Shown: positions 1 through 8,714 of the stretch, in pieces
Numbering within the stretch: the stretch's first letter is position 1
Layout: every line of letters begins with the position of its first letter
NCBI GenBank assembly: GCA_024402895.1
Contig: JAKSSX010000002.1
Span: 1 to 64,000 of the forward strand
Direction: 5' to 3'
Source: Candidatus Saccharimonadota bacterium
Lineage (GTDB): Bacteria; Patescibacteriota; Saccharimonadia; Saccharimonadales; Saccharimonadaceae
Length of the DNA: 64,000 bases
Position numbers and translations under genes: made by a program
Notes under the pieces: model-generated
Databases searched by the model: none
Told to the model about the DNA's origin: nothing
What the model saw: the letters and a program-made list of their open reading frames with translations, nothing else

Positions 1-347
1 TCCACTATCAGTGCCCTTATGTACCTTTTTATGCATTGACTTAACTAGTAATTGAAGTTCAATTACTTGCCGTCAATTAAATTTCCTATTGTTGTCTAAT
101 TCCAAATTGTTAATTGATAAAACATTCCGAAGGCGACGGAAGACAACTAAAAGTTTAATTTAGTTTGTTTCCTCGCAGTTTTACCAAACTATAATCAGTG
201 GTTCGTTTGTTTTTGTGAACTTGATTAATTGAACTGTTCCTATATTATCGCAAATACATAGGCTTTGCAAGTACTTTTTTGGACTTTTTTTTACTTTTTT
301 TGGACTTTTTTGGCTTTTTAAAGGTTTTAAGGCCATTTTTACCTGTT
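1..347. other. AT-rich intergenic stretch, no convincing gene
   Basis: No protein gene is supported here. It contains a perfect palindrome at 49-65 (8-bp arms TAATTGAA/TTCAATTA around one base), a separated inverted repeat GTTGTCT (91-97) / AGACAAC (141-147), and at about 270-320 a T-rich run with repeated GGACTTTTTT units. A 62-codon minus-strand frame over 181-369 would encode a Lys/Pro-rich peptide with two SPKK motifs, but it has no Shine-Dalgarno site and overlaps the end of the next gene. Confidence 0.5.
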
Positions 348-1730
348 TTAGTTTAATAAATCCTCGCATATTACTACTTTTTCCATATATTCCGAATCAA
401 ACCAAGGATCACTATCGTAATAGAGGCTCGTAGAACTTCTTTGGCGCAATTCTGCTCGATATTTCTCCATTGTTTCATTGCATCCACTAATCTGAGTGGC
501 ATACACGAGAGCTATAACTACTGGAATAAGAGACAATAATAATACTATTTTCGAATTAATCTCGTTCCTAATCATCTTTTTATTAATTAATTTCGAGCAG
601 ATTATTAAGCTGGCGACATATAGGATTAACTCAAATAGCACATTCGCGTCTTGACGCGTAATTTGTAATTGCGGCATTAAATCATAAGTTTTCACTACAT
701 GCAGTCCACATATACTTATGCTATGGAATATTACAAAGCACAGGGCGAATATTGAAGCCTTACCGATAACAGTATTTCTCTTTAATAATATTAGCGTTCC
801 CAGAAGGATGGACATACTAGGAAGAATCCATAATATTATTTGAGTACACCCTGGTCCACCTAGATTAATATATAGAGCACATAGACTTACAATGGTAATA
901 AATATAATCGATATCGCAGCCGGCAATTCCTTGCGCAAACTATCGGTAGGCGCTTTTTCCCCATATCTATCTAGAACGCTTTGACTCTGCGAATTTTCTT
1001 CAGCTTCTCTTTCTTCGATTTCGCTATCTTGAGTCTCCTCTACTAAGCTATCCTCAGAAGAATCTTCTATAGCTTCTCGGTCAAGCTCGGTCAACTCGTC
1101 ATTAATGCCAGAAGTTACACTTTCATTCTCTACATCTACGGGCTGCGTTTTAGATTTGGGATCTTCAGGTACCTCTTCTATCTCTATGATGTTTCCGTTA
1201 GAATCGAAATCCAATAGCTTATTAGACGAATTAATAGCAGTATCTTTCTGCGAAAGGAGCGTAATTAAAGCAATCAAGAATATCGGGAAAGAACAAACAG
1301 TAATTATTACCTCATATAGCCCAACAACTTCATACAAATCCGATGAACCATCAAACATTGCCATTCTTAGGCCGATGAGTCCAATCATTAATAATATATT
1401 ATATATAGCGATATGCAGAACCGAGCCAAGAATTAGATAAGACGCCGCTTTTCCTTTCTCAATCTTTTTCCGTATCACGACAAATGACGTGAAGCTTATC
1501 TGCCATATAGCGAGAGCTACATGCGAGAGTATTACCCCAATAAATATAATATTTCCGCTTATAGATTCAATAGAGATTAGGCGAATTACGATAATCTGAA
1601 GTATAGCGCTAATAATGTTAAAAGCAGTTATTATTTTAGCGAGTAGTGCAGGCGAACTAAATCCATTTCTAGTTCTCTTAGTATTGGTGAAATTCGATAA
1701 CAGCCCGGCATTATTATCCGAGGAATTCAT
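348..1730 (-). CDS. Polytopic membrane protein with acidic cytoplasmic linker (unknown function)
   Basis: A 460-residue protein of no family I recognise. Residues about 30-165 hold four hydrophobic segments. They are followed by a roughly 110-residue linker very rich in Glu, Asp and Ser (about 170-285), then a second four-helix block (about 285-425) and a polar C-terminal tail. The two helical halves joined by an acidic linker suggest an internal duplication of layout, although the sequences are not obviously alike. The ATG start lies inside the last codons of the upstream aminopeptidase gene (17-bp overlap), so the two are probably co-transcribed and translationally coupled. Membrane location is seen from the sequence; no function can be assigned. 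Confidence 0.8.
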   Translation of the reverse strand: MNSSDNNAGLLSNFTNTKRTRNGFSSPALLAKIITAFNIISAILQIIVIRLISIESISGNIIFIGVILSHVALAIWQISFTSFVVIRKKIEKGKAASYLILGSVLHIAIYNILLMIGLIGLRMAMFDGSSDLYEVVGLYEVIITVCSFPIFLIALITLLSQKDTAINSSNKLLDFDSNGNIIEIEEVPEDPKSKTQPVDVENESVTSGINDELTELDREAIEDSSEDSLVEETQDSEIEEREAEENSQSQSVLDRYGEKAPTDSLRKELPAAISIIFITIVSLCALYINLGGPGCTQIILWILPSMSILLGTLILLKRNTVIGKASIFALCFVIFHSISICGLHVVKTYDLMPQLQITRQDANVLFELILYVASLIICSKLINKKMIRNEINSKIVLLLSLIPVVIALVYATQISGCNETMEKYRAELRQRSSTSLYYDSDPWFDSEYMEKVVICEDLLN

Positions 1731-4086
1731 AAATAGCCTTCCTATCGTCCTTAATTAATTTAAGCCGAGCATCAATCTCCGCGTAGGCTACAGCTATGTC
1801 GCGCTCGAGAATTTTCTCTTTTTCATATTGGCCAAAGAAGTTTTCGAAGTTATTTGCATCACCAATCGTGCGAATGAAGGCCGCCATATAGCGAGGATAC
1901 TCAGAAATAGTCTTATCACCCTCCTCTTTACGGAGCCAATCCCAATTCTTATATACCCAATCGAAGGCTTCCTCGCGAATACGATAATTGCGAAGTAGGC
2001 GCATATAAAATATTAATCTGTCCTGAGCGCGAACCGTTCCATCCATGAGACGATCAAGGTAGCTTAATGCGACTTCTTTGTTACGCACGCCGGTTAGCGC
2101 GTCCATAAGATCACGCTTCAAAGCCGAATCAGGAGTCGATTGATAAATACCGAAGTATTTCATTGAAAGTTCTGGATGAATACGAACTAGCGAGCAGGCA
2201 ATAATATACCTTAAGTTCTGGTCAATCTTAGTAATATATATATTATTATATGTTTCGTCGATAGCCTCGAGATAATCCTCGTCGTCAGCGTAGTGCATCA
2301 TACCCATAATGATTGGGCGAAGCTTAATGTCATTATCAGAATCCTTCTTGCCCTGTTCGATGCCTAGGCGCTCATAGTTCGGGAGAGCTAATCTACGAAC
2401 GAATTCTTTATATTTCTTCTCTTCCTTACTCTCTGGAGTAAAGAATACTTTAAGATCAGCAACGATAGACGATACTAATTCCCAAATAACTGGGTCAGTT
2501 TCATCGGCAAATGCTTCAATGAGAGTCAAAAGCGATGCACTAGCAACACGGTCGGTTTTCGCCAATAAGCGGCGGTCGATCAATAGGCGGAGCTTCTGTT
2601 CCTTATTGAGCTTCTTGAGTTGAGCGAGTTTATCCTCAAGCTCATCATCGGATAAGTTAAGGAGATAATTACCAGTAAGGTCATCTTTTATATCATGGAT
2701 AGGATATTTTTCATCGGTTTGTTCGCCGGAAATCAAGAAACGTTCTTGTTCGCCATCCGTAATTACTGGGTAGCCGGATTGAACTAACCATGGAGTCATA
2801 AATTCTTTAACATCAAAATCAGCATAAGGACTGAGCGCATTCCAGAGATCATCAGCTTCAGTGTTGCCGTATTTATGTTTTTCGAAATAGTCTTTCAAAC
2901 CGTTAAAGAAGTTCTCTTCGCCCATCGTGCGCATAAGCATCATCATGAGGCGAGAGCCCTTGCCGTATACAATTGCGCCATCAAAGAGATTTGCGATTTC
3001 CTCGACATTCTTCACTTCAACCTTAACCGGCTGGACACCCGGCAAACAATCGCGATGGAAAGCACCAAGGATTGCAGACGTATAGAAATCATCCCATGCG
3101 GAAAGTTCTGGACGAATCTTATCCGTAGAATAGACCTCCATCATATTCGCAAATGATTCATTTAGCCACAAATCATCCCACCATTTCATCGTAACAAGAT
3201 CACCGAACCACATATGAGATAACTCGTGAGCGACGACAATTGCGACATATTGCTTCTGATCAATTGCGGAGTTCTCATTCGCAAGCATCGCAATCTCGCG
3301 GAAAGTGACGAGACCCCAGTTTTCCATTGCGCCAGCCTCGAAATCCGGTAAAGCCAATAAGTCCATCTTTGGTAATGGGAATGGAGTCTTAAAGCAGTCA
3401 TCATAAAAATCTAGAACATCAGCCGCAAAATCACCAGCATATTTAAGATCTTCGACTTTCTGATGTAGACCCGCGTAAGCCGTAATAGTAACGCCATGTT
3501 TCGAAACGGTCTGATAACCAATAAAATTACCAACAGCGAAAGCTAGAAGATAAGTAGACATTTTCGGCGTCTCTTCGAAGACAACCGTCTTCATATCTGG
3601 CTCGAGCTGTTCTTCTTTTACCGGCATGTTACCGAGCATGATATCTGTAGGAATCTCAGAGCGGAGAGTAAGATTGAAGGTTGCTTTTGCGCTTGGTTCA
3701 TCTACGCATGGAAAACACTGGCGCGCATAGTGAGATTCGAACTGAGTAGTAACGATTTTTTCGGTTTTATCGCCGAATTCATAAGTAGAGAGATAGACAC
3801 CCTCCATATCCGCTTCGATAGGAGCTGAATAGGTAAATTCTAGGGTGACTTTTTGAGATTTTTTGAGGCCATCAATAATAATGGCGCCATTTTCACGAAC
3901 ATATTCAGATTCTTTGCCGCTAAGTTTAAATTCTTTTATGCGAAGTTTTTCAGCATGAAGCTTAATCTTCTCCGCTTTCGCTTCACCTTTAATCTTAGCT
4001 ATACCGACTAGACGCGTTTTATCGGCGCTAATCGTAAAATCTAAATCGTAATGTTCGGGCTTAAAATAGTCAAAAAATCTCTCCAT
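1714..4086 (-). CDS. pepN: M1 family metallo-aminopeptidase
   Basis: A 790-residue zinc aminopeptidase that removes N-terminal residues from peptides. The substrate-anchoring motif GAMENWG is at residues 252-258, the zinc motif HELSH at 287-291 with the third ligand Glu310 eighteen residues later, and the transition-state Tyr lies in the IVYGKG segment near 370. There is no signal peptide, so the enzyme is probably cytoplasmic and recycles amino acids from imported or degraded peptides. The length and the helical C-terminal domain fit the tricorn-interacting-factor/PepN group. The start is preceded by its own TATAAT box six bases upstream, so the mRNA is probably leaderless, although the gene also follows ackA by 48 bp. 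Confidence 0.95.
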   Translation of the reverse strand: MERFFDYFKPEHYDLDFTISADKTRLVGIAKIKGEAKAEKIKLHAEKLRIKEFKLSGKESEYVRENGAIIIDGLKKSQKVTLEFTYSAPIEADMEGVYLSTYEFGDKTEKIVTTQFESHYARQCFPCVDEPSAKATFNLTLRSEIPTDIMLGNMPVKEEQLEPDMKTVVFEETPKMSTYLLAFAVGNFIGYQTVSKHGVTITAYAGLHQKVEDLKYAGDFAADVLDFYDDCFKTPFPLPKMDLLALPDFEAGAMENWGLVTFREIAMLANENSAIDQKQYVAIVVAHELSHMWFGDLVTMKWWDDLWLNESFANMMEVYSTDKIRPELSAWDDFYTSAILGAFHRDCLPGVQPVKVEVKNVEEIANLFDGAIVYGKGSRLMMMLMRTMGEENFFNGLKDYFEKHKYGNTEADDLWNALSPYADFDVKEFMTPWLVQSGYPVITDGEQERFLISGEQTDEKYPIHDIKDDLTGNYLLNLSDDELEDKLAQLKKLNKEQKLRLLIDRRLLAKTDRVASASLLTLIEAFADETDPVIWELVSSIVADLKVFFTPESKEEKKYKEFVRRLALPNYERLGIEQGKKDSDNDIKLRPIIMGMMHYADDEDYLEAIDETYNNIYITKIDQNLRYIIACSLVRIHPELSMKYFGIYQSTPDSALKRDLMDALTGVRNKEVALSYLDRLMDGTVRAQDRLIFYMRLLRNYRIREEAFDWVYKNWDWLRKEEGDKTISEYPRYMAAFIRTIGDANNFENFFGQYEKEKILERDIAVAYAEIDARLKLIKDDRKAIYEFLG

Positions 4087-4092
4087 AAGTTA

Positions 4093-4098
4093 ATTATA
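4093..4098 (-). promoter_or_regulatory. Leaderless -10 box of the M1 aminopeptidase gene
   Basis: TATAAT on the minus strand, six bases before the ATG at 4086; no Shine-Dalgarno site can fit. Confidence 0.6.
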
Positions 4099-4134
4099 AC
4101 GCTTATGGAGAGATTGACGCTAGGTAAAGATTAA

Positions 4135-5337
4135 TTACTCAGCAGTTTCGCCTTCAGAAAGGAGAGCCTGTGCGCGGTAAATCATCTGATCGGTTTCATC
4201 GGTCATGACAATATAGATAGGCTTACTATCAGAGGTAGAAATGAGCGCATGGCGACCATCGAAGACTGGATTTTCGTTCTTCTCGTTGTCGAGCTTGAAG
4301 CCAAGATATTCCATCTTCTGAGTTACAAAGCGACGGATTTCGTCAGAACGTTCACCGATGGTACCTGCGAAGACAAGCGCATCGCAACCGCCGAGGCTTG
4401 CTGCCATCTGGCCAACATAGCTCTGAATGCGATAAACGAAGATTGAGTGTGCCATAGTTGCACGTAGATCGCCTTCGTCGCGCTTTTGAATAATCTCACG
4501 CATATCGTCAGTGCAGCCAGAAAGACCAAGAAGACCACATTTCTTGTTTAGATAAAGCAAGAATTCTTCGTCGCTTTCAATCTTGAGCTCTTTCTTGAGA
4601 CCAAGTGCAGCTGCAGCATCGATGGTACCGACGCGAGTAGACATTGCAACACCTTCGAGTGGAGTGTAGCCCATGGAGTTATCCATAGCTTTACCTTCGA
4701 AAATAGCGGAAACGCTAGAACCAGAACCAAGATGCATAGCAACTAGCTTCTCTGGAAGAATGCCCTGCTCTTTCATATAGCGAGAAATGAAGGCATAAGA
4801 AAGACCATGATAGCCATAGCGCTTAATTTCAGTCTTGTCTGCGAGTTCCATATCGAAGCTATAATATTTCATCGTATCCGGCTTTTCCCAATGGAAAGCA
4901 GAGTCGGAAACGGAAATAATCTTTACATCTTTGAAAGAATCGCGGATGCCACGAATTTCGTTTGCAGTTGTTGGAACATGAATAGGATTGCGCTTTTCTG
5001 CAATCTTGAGCTGGCTCATATATTCAGCATCAATAACATGATCCTTAGTGAAGTAATCGCCAGGAGCGACAATGCGAACTACGACAGCCTCAAGCTTGTG
5101 TTGCTCGCTAGTATATTCCTCTTCCTTCAAAATACGAGGAACATCTGCAATTGCGCCGTTAAGATCTGTAATTTCAGTCTTAATGTTCTTTTTATTGCCA
5201 TCATTATCTTTGAGCGTGCAGATTACTTTCTTGCCTTCATACTCAAAGTGAAGCTGCGCTAAGAGTTGATCGCCATCGTAAAGCGCATATTTACGACTAG
5301 CGCTGCCCGGATTCGTGATTAAAATAAGTTTGCTCAT
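4135..5337 (-). CDS. ackA: Acetate kinase
   Basis: This 400-residue ASKHA-fold kinase interconverts acetyl phosphate plus ADP with acetate plus ATP. The N-terminal phosphate loop NPGSASRKYALYD (residues 8-20), the NPIHVP segment, RYGYHGLS, the AMHLGSGSSVSAI adenosine loop, DNSMGYTPLEG and the late FAGTIGERS motif follow the family order. Several positions differ from the usual signatures (HLGSGSS for HLGNGAS, FAGTIGE for FTAGIGE), so this is a divergent member. The partner phosphotransacetylase is about 39 kb away (43923-44693) rather than adjacent. A TATAAT box lies seven bases before the start, suggesting a leaderless message. The expected role is ATP formation at the end of fermentation. 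Confidence 0.93.
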   Translation of the reverse strand: MSKLILITNPGSASRKYALYDGDQLLAQLHFEYEGKKVICTLKDNDGNKKNIKTEITDLNGAIADVPRILKEEEYTSEQHKLEAVVVRIVAPGDYFTKDHVIDAEYMSQLKIAEKRNPIHVPTTANEIRGIRDSFKDVKIISVSDSAFHWEKPDTMKYYSFDMELADKTEIKRYGYHGLSYAFISRYMKEQGILPEKLVAMHLGSGSSVSAIFEGKAMDNSMGYTPLEGVAMSTRVGTIDAAAALGLKKELKIESDEEFLLYLNKKCGLLGLSGCTDDMREIIQKRDEGDLRATMAHSIFVYRIQSYVGQMAASLGGCDALVFAGTIGERSDEIRRFVTQKMEYLGFKLDNEKNENPVFDGRHALISTSDSKPIYIVMTDETDQMIYRAQALLSEGETAE

Positions 5338-5344
5338 AAGATAT

Positions 5345-5350
5345 ATTATA
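5345..5350 (-). promoter_or_regulatory. Leaderless -10 box of ackA
   Basis: TATAAT on the minus strand, seven bases before the ATG at 5337. Confidence 0.55.
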
Positions 5351-5374
5351 TATCACGACGCTAGCTCCTGCCTT

Positions 5375-5556
5375 AACTTATGAAGGATTTTTATGCTATT
5401 ATCTCCATTTTTGAACTTATTGAAACCTAACGAACTTATTGAATATACTACAGATAGATAAAAACCTCATTCTCGCCTCAACTCTTTCATAAGTTCGTTG
5501 CGTCTTAATAAGTTGAGAAACGGCGAAATGGGCGTGGAGTTTTTTCAATAAGTTAA
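5375..5556. repeat. Cluster of six AACTTAT(T)GAA-type elements in both orientations
   Basis: Forward copies: AACTTATGAA at 5375-5384, GAACTTATTGAA at 5413-5424 and again at 5432-5443 (19-bp period). Reverse copies: TTCATAAGTTC at 5486-5496, TTAATAAGTTG at 5505-5515 and TTCAATAAGTTAA at about 5544-5556. The region lies between the tsf terminator and ackA. The copies may be regulator sites or part of an RNA structure. Confidence 0.6.
5447..5545 (+). ncRNA. Possible small hairpin RNA between ackA and tsf
   Basis: A TTGAAA / TATACT pair (about 5421-5426 and 5445-5450, 18-bp spacer) precedes a long hairpin. CTCATTCTCGCC (5466-5477) pairs with GGCGAAATGGG (5522-5532) around one bulged C, continued by TCAACT (5478-5483) with AGTTGA (5511-5516), and T6 follows at 5540-5545. 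Read on the other strand the same hairpin is followed by TTTTTA, so it could equally be a terminator or attenuator ahead of ackA. No coding potential was seen. Confidence 0.35.
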
Positions 5557-5570
5557 TATCGGTAGCACAA

Positions 5571-5612
5571 AAAAGAACCCCGCCAAACGGCAAAGGGTTC
5601 TTTTTAATTTTT
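5571..5612 (-). terminator. Rho-independent terminator of rpsB-tsf
   Basis: AAGAACCC (5573-5580) pairs with GGGTTCTT (5595-5602) with an inner GCC/GGC stem; on the minus strand the hairpin is followed by a T run. Confidence 0.85.
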
Positions 5613-5622
5613 TGAGCGTTAA

Positions 5623-6213
5623 TTACTCAGTAACACCAAGCTCGATGCGCTTGAACTGCTTAACGACAATGTTTTCACCAGTCTTTGCGATAGCTTCCTT
5701 GATGAACTGTTCAACAGTCTTGGAATCATCGAGAATGTAAGGCTGATCCATGAGAACCTTGTCAGAGAAAGCTTTCTTGATCTGACCACCAAGAATCTGC
5801 TCTTTCATATTCTCTGGACCCTTGAAGTTAGCTTCGAATTCTTTCATCTTTGCTTCCTTTACGTCTGCAGGAATGTCTGCTTCGCTAACGTAAAGTGGGT
5901 TCATAGATGCAACCTGCATTGCGAGCTGATGTGCGAGAGATTTGAATTCGTCAGTCTTAGCAACGAAAGAAGTCTCACAGTTGAGCTCAATGATAGCGCC
6001 AAGGCGACCATCATGAATGTAAGAATCAACAACACCTTCGCGAGTTTCACGATCGCCACGCTTTTCAGCCTTGGTTAGACCTTTTTTGCGCATAGCTTCG
6101 AGAGCTTTATCGAAATCACCGTCAGCTTCGACGAGTGCCTTCTTTGCATCGGTAAGACCTACGCCGGAGAGCTCTTTGAGTTTTTTGATTGATTCAATGC
6201 TGATTTCAGCCAT
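5623..6213 (-). CDS. tsf: Translation elongation factor Ts
   Basis: This protein of 196 residues catalyses GDP release from EF-Tu. The N-terminal UBA-like domain with the signature LKELSGVGLTDAKKAL (residues 12-27) is followed by the EF-Tu-contacting TDEFKSLAHQLAMQVA region (about 87-102) and one core domain. The length matches the short EF-Ts of Gram-positive and thermophilic bacteria, which has a single core subdomain (E. coli has about 280 residues). It lies 21 bp downstream of rpsB in the conserved rpsB-tsf order and ends at a strong terminator. Confidence 0.97.
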   Translation of the reverse strand: MAEISIESIKKLKELSGVGLTDAKKALVEADGDFDKALEAMRKKGLTKAEKRGDRETREGVVDSYIHDGRLGAIIELNCETSFVAKTDEFKSLAHQLAMQVASMNPLYVSEADIPADVKEAKMKEFEANFKGPENMKEQILGGQIKKAFSDKVLMDQPYILDDSKTVEQFIKEAIAKTGENIVVKQFKRIELGVTE

Positions 6214-6234
6214 TTTTAGCTCCTTTGTTCTAGT

Positions 6235-6933
6235 TTATTTTGCAATTTTTGCTTTGCCATCTTTGATAGCTGCAGCGAAGTAATCGAGAATAAGTTTTAC
6301 GGACTTGATAGCGTCATCGTTTGCTGGAATAGCAAAGTCAGCTTCGCTAGGGTCAGTATTTGTATCGCAGATTGCGAATACAGGAATGTTAAGAGTCTTA
6401 GCTTCCTTGATTGCGTTCTTGTCCTGAATCATATCAGTAACGATAACTGCAACTGGCTGCTCTGCCATATCCTTGATGCCACCGTAGCGTTCATTAAGGG
6501 TATCAATCTCTTCCTGGAAACGCTGAACCTCAAGCTTGTTGTAGCGCTTTTCGAGTTCGCCAGAAGCCATGCGGCGTTCGAGATCTTTAAGTTTGCGAAT
6601 CTGCTTGGTTACAGTTTCGACGTTAGTAAGCATACCGCCTACCCAACGAACAGTAACGTATGGCATATCGATAGACTCAGCAACTTCCTTAACGGTGTCT
6701 TTGAGCTGCTTCTTAGTACCAACAAAGAGAACTTTCTTACCCTTTGCAGCGAGCTTGGTCATTTCAGCCAATGCTTCGTCGAGAGCATCGACAGTCTTCT
6801 CAAGGTTGATAATATGTGCGCCTTCGCGCTTGCTGTGGATGTATGGAGCCATCTTTGGGTGCCAGCGGCTGGTCTTGTGACCAAAATGAGCGCCAGCAGC
6901 AAGAAGCTCTTTGATATCTGCTTTAACAGGCAT
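6235..6933 (-). CDS. rpsB: 30S ribosomal protein S2
   Basis: A 232-residue ribosomal protein S2, needed late in 30S assembly. The N-terminal ELLAAGAHFGHKTSRWHPKM (residues 9-28), the central FVGTKKQLKDTVKEVA and WVGGMLTN motifs, and the C-terminal VFAICDTNTDPSEADFAIP region are the classic S2 signatures. A strong Shine-Dalgarno run (GGAGAAGG) precedes the ATG, in contrast to the many leaderless genes nearby. The promoter is about 58 bp upstream and divergent from the 7098 gene. It is co-transcribed with tsf. Confidence 0.97.
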   Translation of the reverse strand: MPVKADIKELLAAGAHFGHKTSRWHPKMAPYIHSKREGAHIINLEKTVDALDEALAEMTKLAAKGKKVLFVGTKKQLKDTVKEVAESIDMPYVTVRWVGGMLTNVETVTKQIRKLKDLERRMASGELEKRYNKLEVQRFQEEIDTLNERYGGIKDMAEQPVAVIVTDMIQDKNAIKEAKTLNIPVFAICDTNTDPSEADFAIPANDDAIKSVKLILDYFAAAIKDGKAKIAK

Positions 6934-6990
6934 CTTCTACCTTCTCCTTTGCTACAATGTAGCTGTTTCGTTAAAATTTATTACCTAGCA

Positions 6991-6999
6991 ATTATATCA
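6991..6999 (-). promoter_or_regulatory. Extended -10 promoter of rpsB-tsf
   Basis: TGA-TATAAT on the minus strand (TATAAT complement 6991-6996), giving a leader of about 50 nt that carries the Shine-Dalgarno site. Confidence 0.65.
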
Positions 7000-7037
7000 C
7001 ACTATCTGATAGAGTGCTATACTTTGCGCTATTTTTA

Positions 7038-7046
7038 TGTTAAAAT
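7038..7046 (+). promoter_or_regulatory. Extended -10 promoter of the 7098 gene
   Basis: TGT-TAAAAT with TAAAAT at 7041-7046, about 52 bp before the start. It is back to back with the rpsB promoter. Confidence 0.6.
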
Positions 7047-7097
7047 ATGCAACTAGACATTCGTTGTCGTACATTTTCTTGAAAGGCAGGTAGCTAA

Positions 7098-7382
7098 ATG
7101 AAGACCAGAAAGGCAATCGTTAGTATCCTTAAGACTCCTCTTGTTAAATTCGATGTCAAAAATCGAGCCACGGAGACTGATCCGATTATTGTTACTAGAG
7201 ACGGAGACTTAATGATCACAAAGCTGCGCAAAATATTGCGTGATTATGGCGAAAACGTAGCAATCAACAACTCCCTCTTACTCGAGATTCTCGACTCATA
7301 CTGTAAGAAGAGCAAGAAGCTCAAGAAGCTCGAGAAGGAGAACATGGAGCTCAGAAAGGCTCTCAGACCCCCTAGTAAGTAA
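7098..7382 (+). CDS. Small basic protein of unknown function
   Basis: A 94-residue basic, probably cytoplasmic protein. No family is recognised. The second half is Lys/Glu/Leu-rich (residues about 65-90), consistent with a short coiled coil ending in a basic tail. It has a recognisable Shine-Dalgarno site (AGGCAGGT), its own extended -10 promoter and a downstream terminator, which together support a real monocistronic gene. It is transcribed divergently from rpsB. Confidence 0.75.
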   Translation: MKTRKAIVSILKTPLVKFDVKNRATETDPIIVTRDGDLMITKLRKILRDYGENVAINNSLLLEILDSYCKKSKKLKKLEKENMELRKALRPPSK

Positions 7383-7410
7383 GGAACTCTCGTTCTTTTA
7401 CCTCCTTTAT

Positions 7411-7440
7411 AGGGCCGCATCTCCCGATGCGACCCTTTTT
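7411..7440 (+). terminator. Rho-independent terminator after the 7098 gene
   Basis: GGGCCGCAT pairs with ATGCGACCC (one mismatch) around a CTCCCG loop, followed by T5. Confidence 0.85.
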
Positions 7441-7446
7441 CAAGCC

Positions 7447-8688
7447 TTAATCTTCGTAAGCTTCTAGCGTTACGTTCGTAGTAGCCTCTTTCCCGTCACG
7501 AATATAAGTTAACTGAACAGTGTCGCCAACCTTATATTCGCCAATCAAGGTCGAAATTGAGCCAGCGCGGCCAACTTCAATATTACCTACCTTAGTAATA
7601 ACGTCGCCCTTCTTGATACCGGCCTTATCTGCTGGACCACCTTCCACGACAGCATCAGCGTTGCGATTGGAGCTATTGTAGATATATGCGCCATGGTTTA
7701 CGGACAACTTTGCCTCTTTTGCAACTTCCGCAGTAACTGTGACATAGGTTAAGCCAAGATAAGCGCGCTCACTCTTACCATTCTCCATGATATTTGCAAG
7801 CATACCCTTAGTAGCGGAGATAGGAATCGCGAAGCCAAGACCGTTTGCGCTCGTAGAGACAGCAGTATTAATACCAATTACATCGCCAGCAGCGTTTACG
7901 AGTGGGCCACCGGAGTTTCCTGGATTAATTGCGGCATCCGTCTGAAGCATATCGGTAAGAGTTTCCGCATTTCCGCCATTAGAATCACTTGCAGTAACCG
8001 AGCGACCAGTTCCAGAAATAATACCTTGAGTAACCGTATTCTGATATGCGCCAAGCGCGTTACCGATTGCTAATACCGGCTGGCCGACTGCGATAGATTT
8101 TGAATCGCCGAGCGTAATAGTTGGCAAATCTTTAGCATTTTTAATCTTTAAATAAGCTACGTCATTGAGTGGATCTTCGCCAACGATTGAAACGTTATCA
8201 TAAGTATCGCCAGCATCAGTAATTACCTGAACCTTAGTCGCGCCTTCAATAACATGCTTATTAGTAATAATATATCCATCCGCACTTACAATCATGCCAG
8301 TACCGGCAGACTGTGAAGTTCTGCTACCGAAGAGTGATTGGTAGCCAGTGCTACGAGTTTCGGAAATAATCGAAACGACAGCGGGAGTAACTTTACTTAC
8401 AATATTCGCAATAGAAGTTTCTTTAAATTCAGTTGAATTACCAGAATAATAGCCATCAGCTGAAACGGTAGCAACCGTCTCGGTTGGTTTGTTTGCGTTA
8501 AAGATTGAAATAATGCCAAAAGTCAAACCAGCAGCGCCAACTAGCAGTGAGAAGATTGCTAGCGCAATAATGCCACCATTACCATTGCTCTTTTTGCGTT
8601 GATTATTTGTCGAGCCGTCTTTAGTAAGAGTTGCGCCCGTCTTAGTTGCATAATTATGCCAATCTGGTTTGTTTTGATTATTTTCCAC
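7447..8688 (-). CDS. htrA: HtrA/DegP-like membrane-anchored serine protease with PDZ domain
   Basis: This 413-residue trypsin-fold protease is anchored by one N-terminal helix (about residues 39-63), with catalytic and PDZ domains outside the membrane. The triad is visible as His145 (TNKHVIEGA), Asp176 (LNDVAYLK) and Ser259 (NPGNSGGPL). The PDZ domain covers about 305-410, ending in a typical GDTVQLTYIRDGK strand pair. The start is GTG, chosen because GGAGG sits five bases upstream. It follows the membrane-protein gene at 8715 by 26 bp and is probably co-transcribed with it. The role is presumably quality control of secreted proteins. Confidence 0.95.
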   Translation of the reverse strand: MENNQNKPDWHNYATKTGATLTKDGSTNNQRKKSNGNGGIIALAIFSLLVGAAGLTFGIISIFNANKPTETVATVSADGYYSGNSTEFKETSIANIVSKVTPAVVSIISETRSTGYQSLFGSRTSQSAGTGMIVSADGYIITNKHVIEGATKVQVITDAGDTYDNVSIVGEDPLNDVAYLKIKNAKDLPTITLGDSKSIAVGQPVLAIGNALGAYQNTVTQGIISGTGRSVTASDSNGGNAETLTDMLQTDAAINPGNSGGPLVNAAGDVIGINTAVSTSANGLGFAIPISATKGMLANIMENGKSERAYLGLTYVTVTAEVAKEAKLSVNHGAYIYNSSNRNADAVVEGGPADKAGIKKGDVITKVGNIEVGRAGSISTLIGEYKVGDTVQLTYIRDGKEATTNVTLEAYED

Positions 8689-8714
8689 CTTAACCTCCTT
8701 ATTTTAGGAAAAAC

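Noticed and set aside
181-369. 62-codon minus-strand frame with SPKK motifs
   Set aside because: No SD site or -10 box, overlaps the end of the upstream gene, and its composition follows the T-rich repeats of the DNA; kept only as part of the intergenic description.
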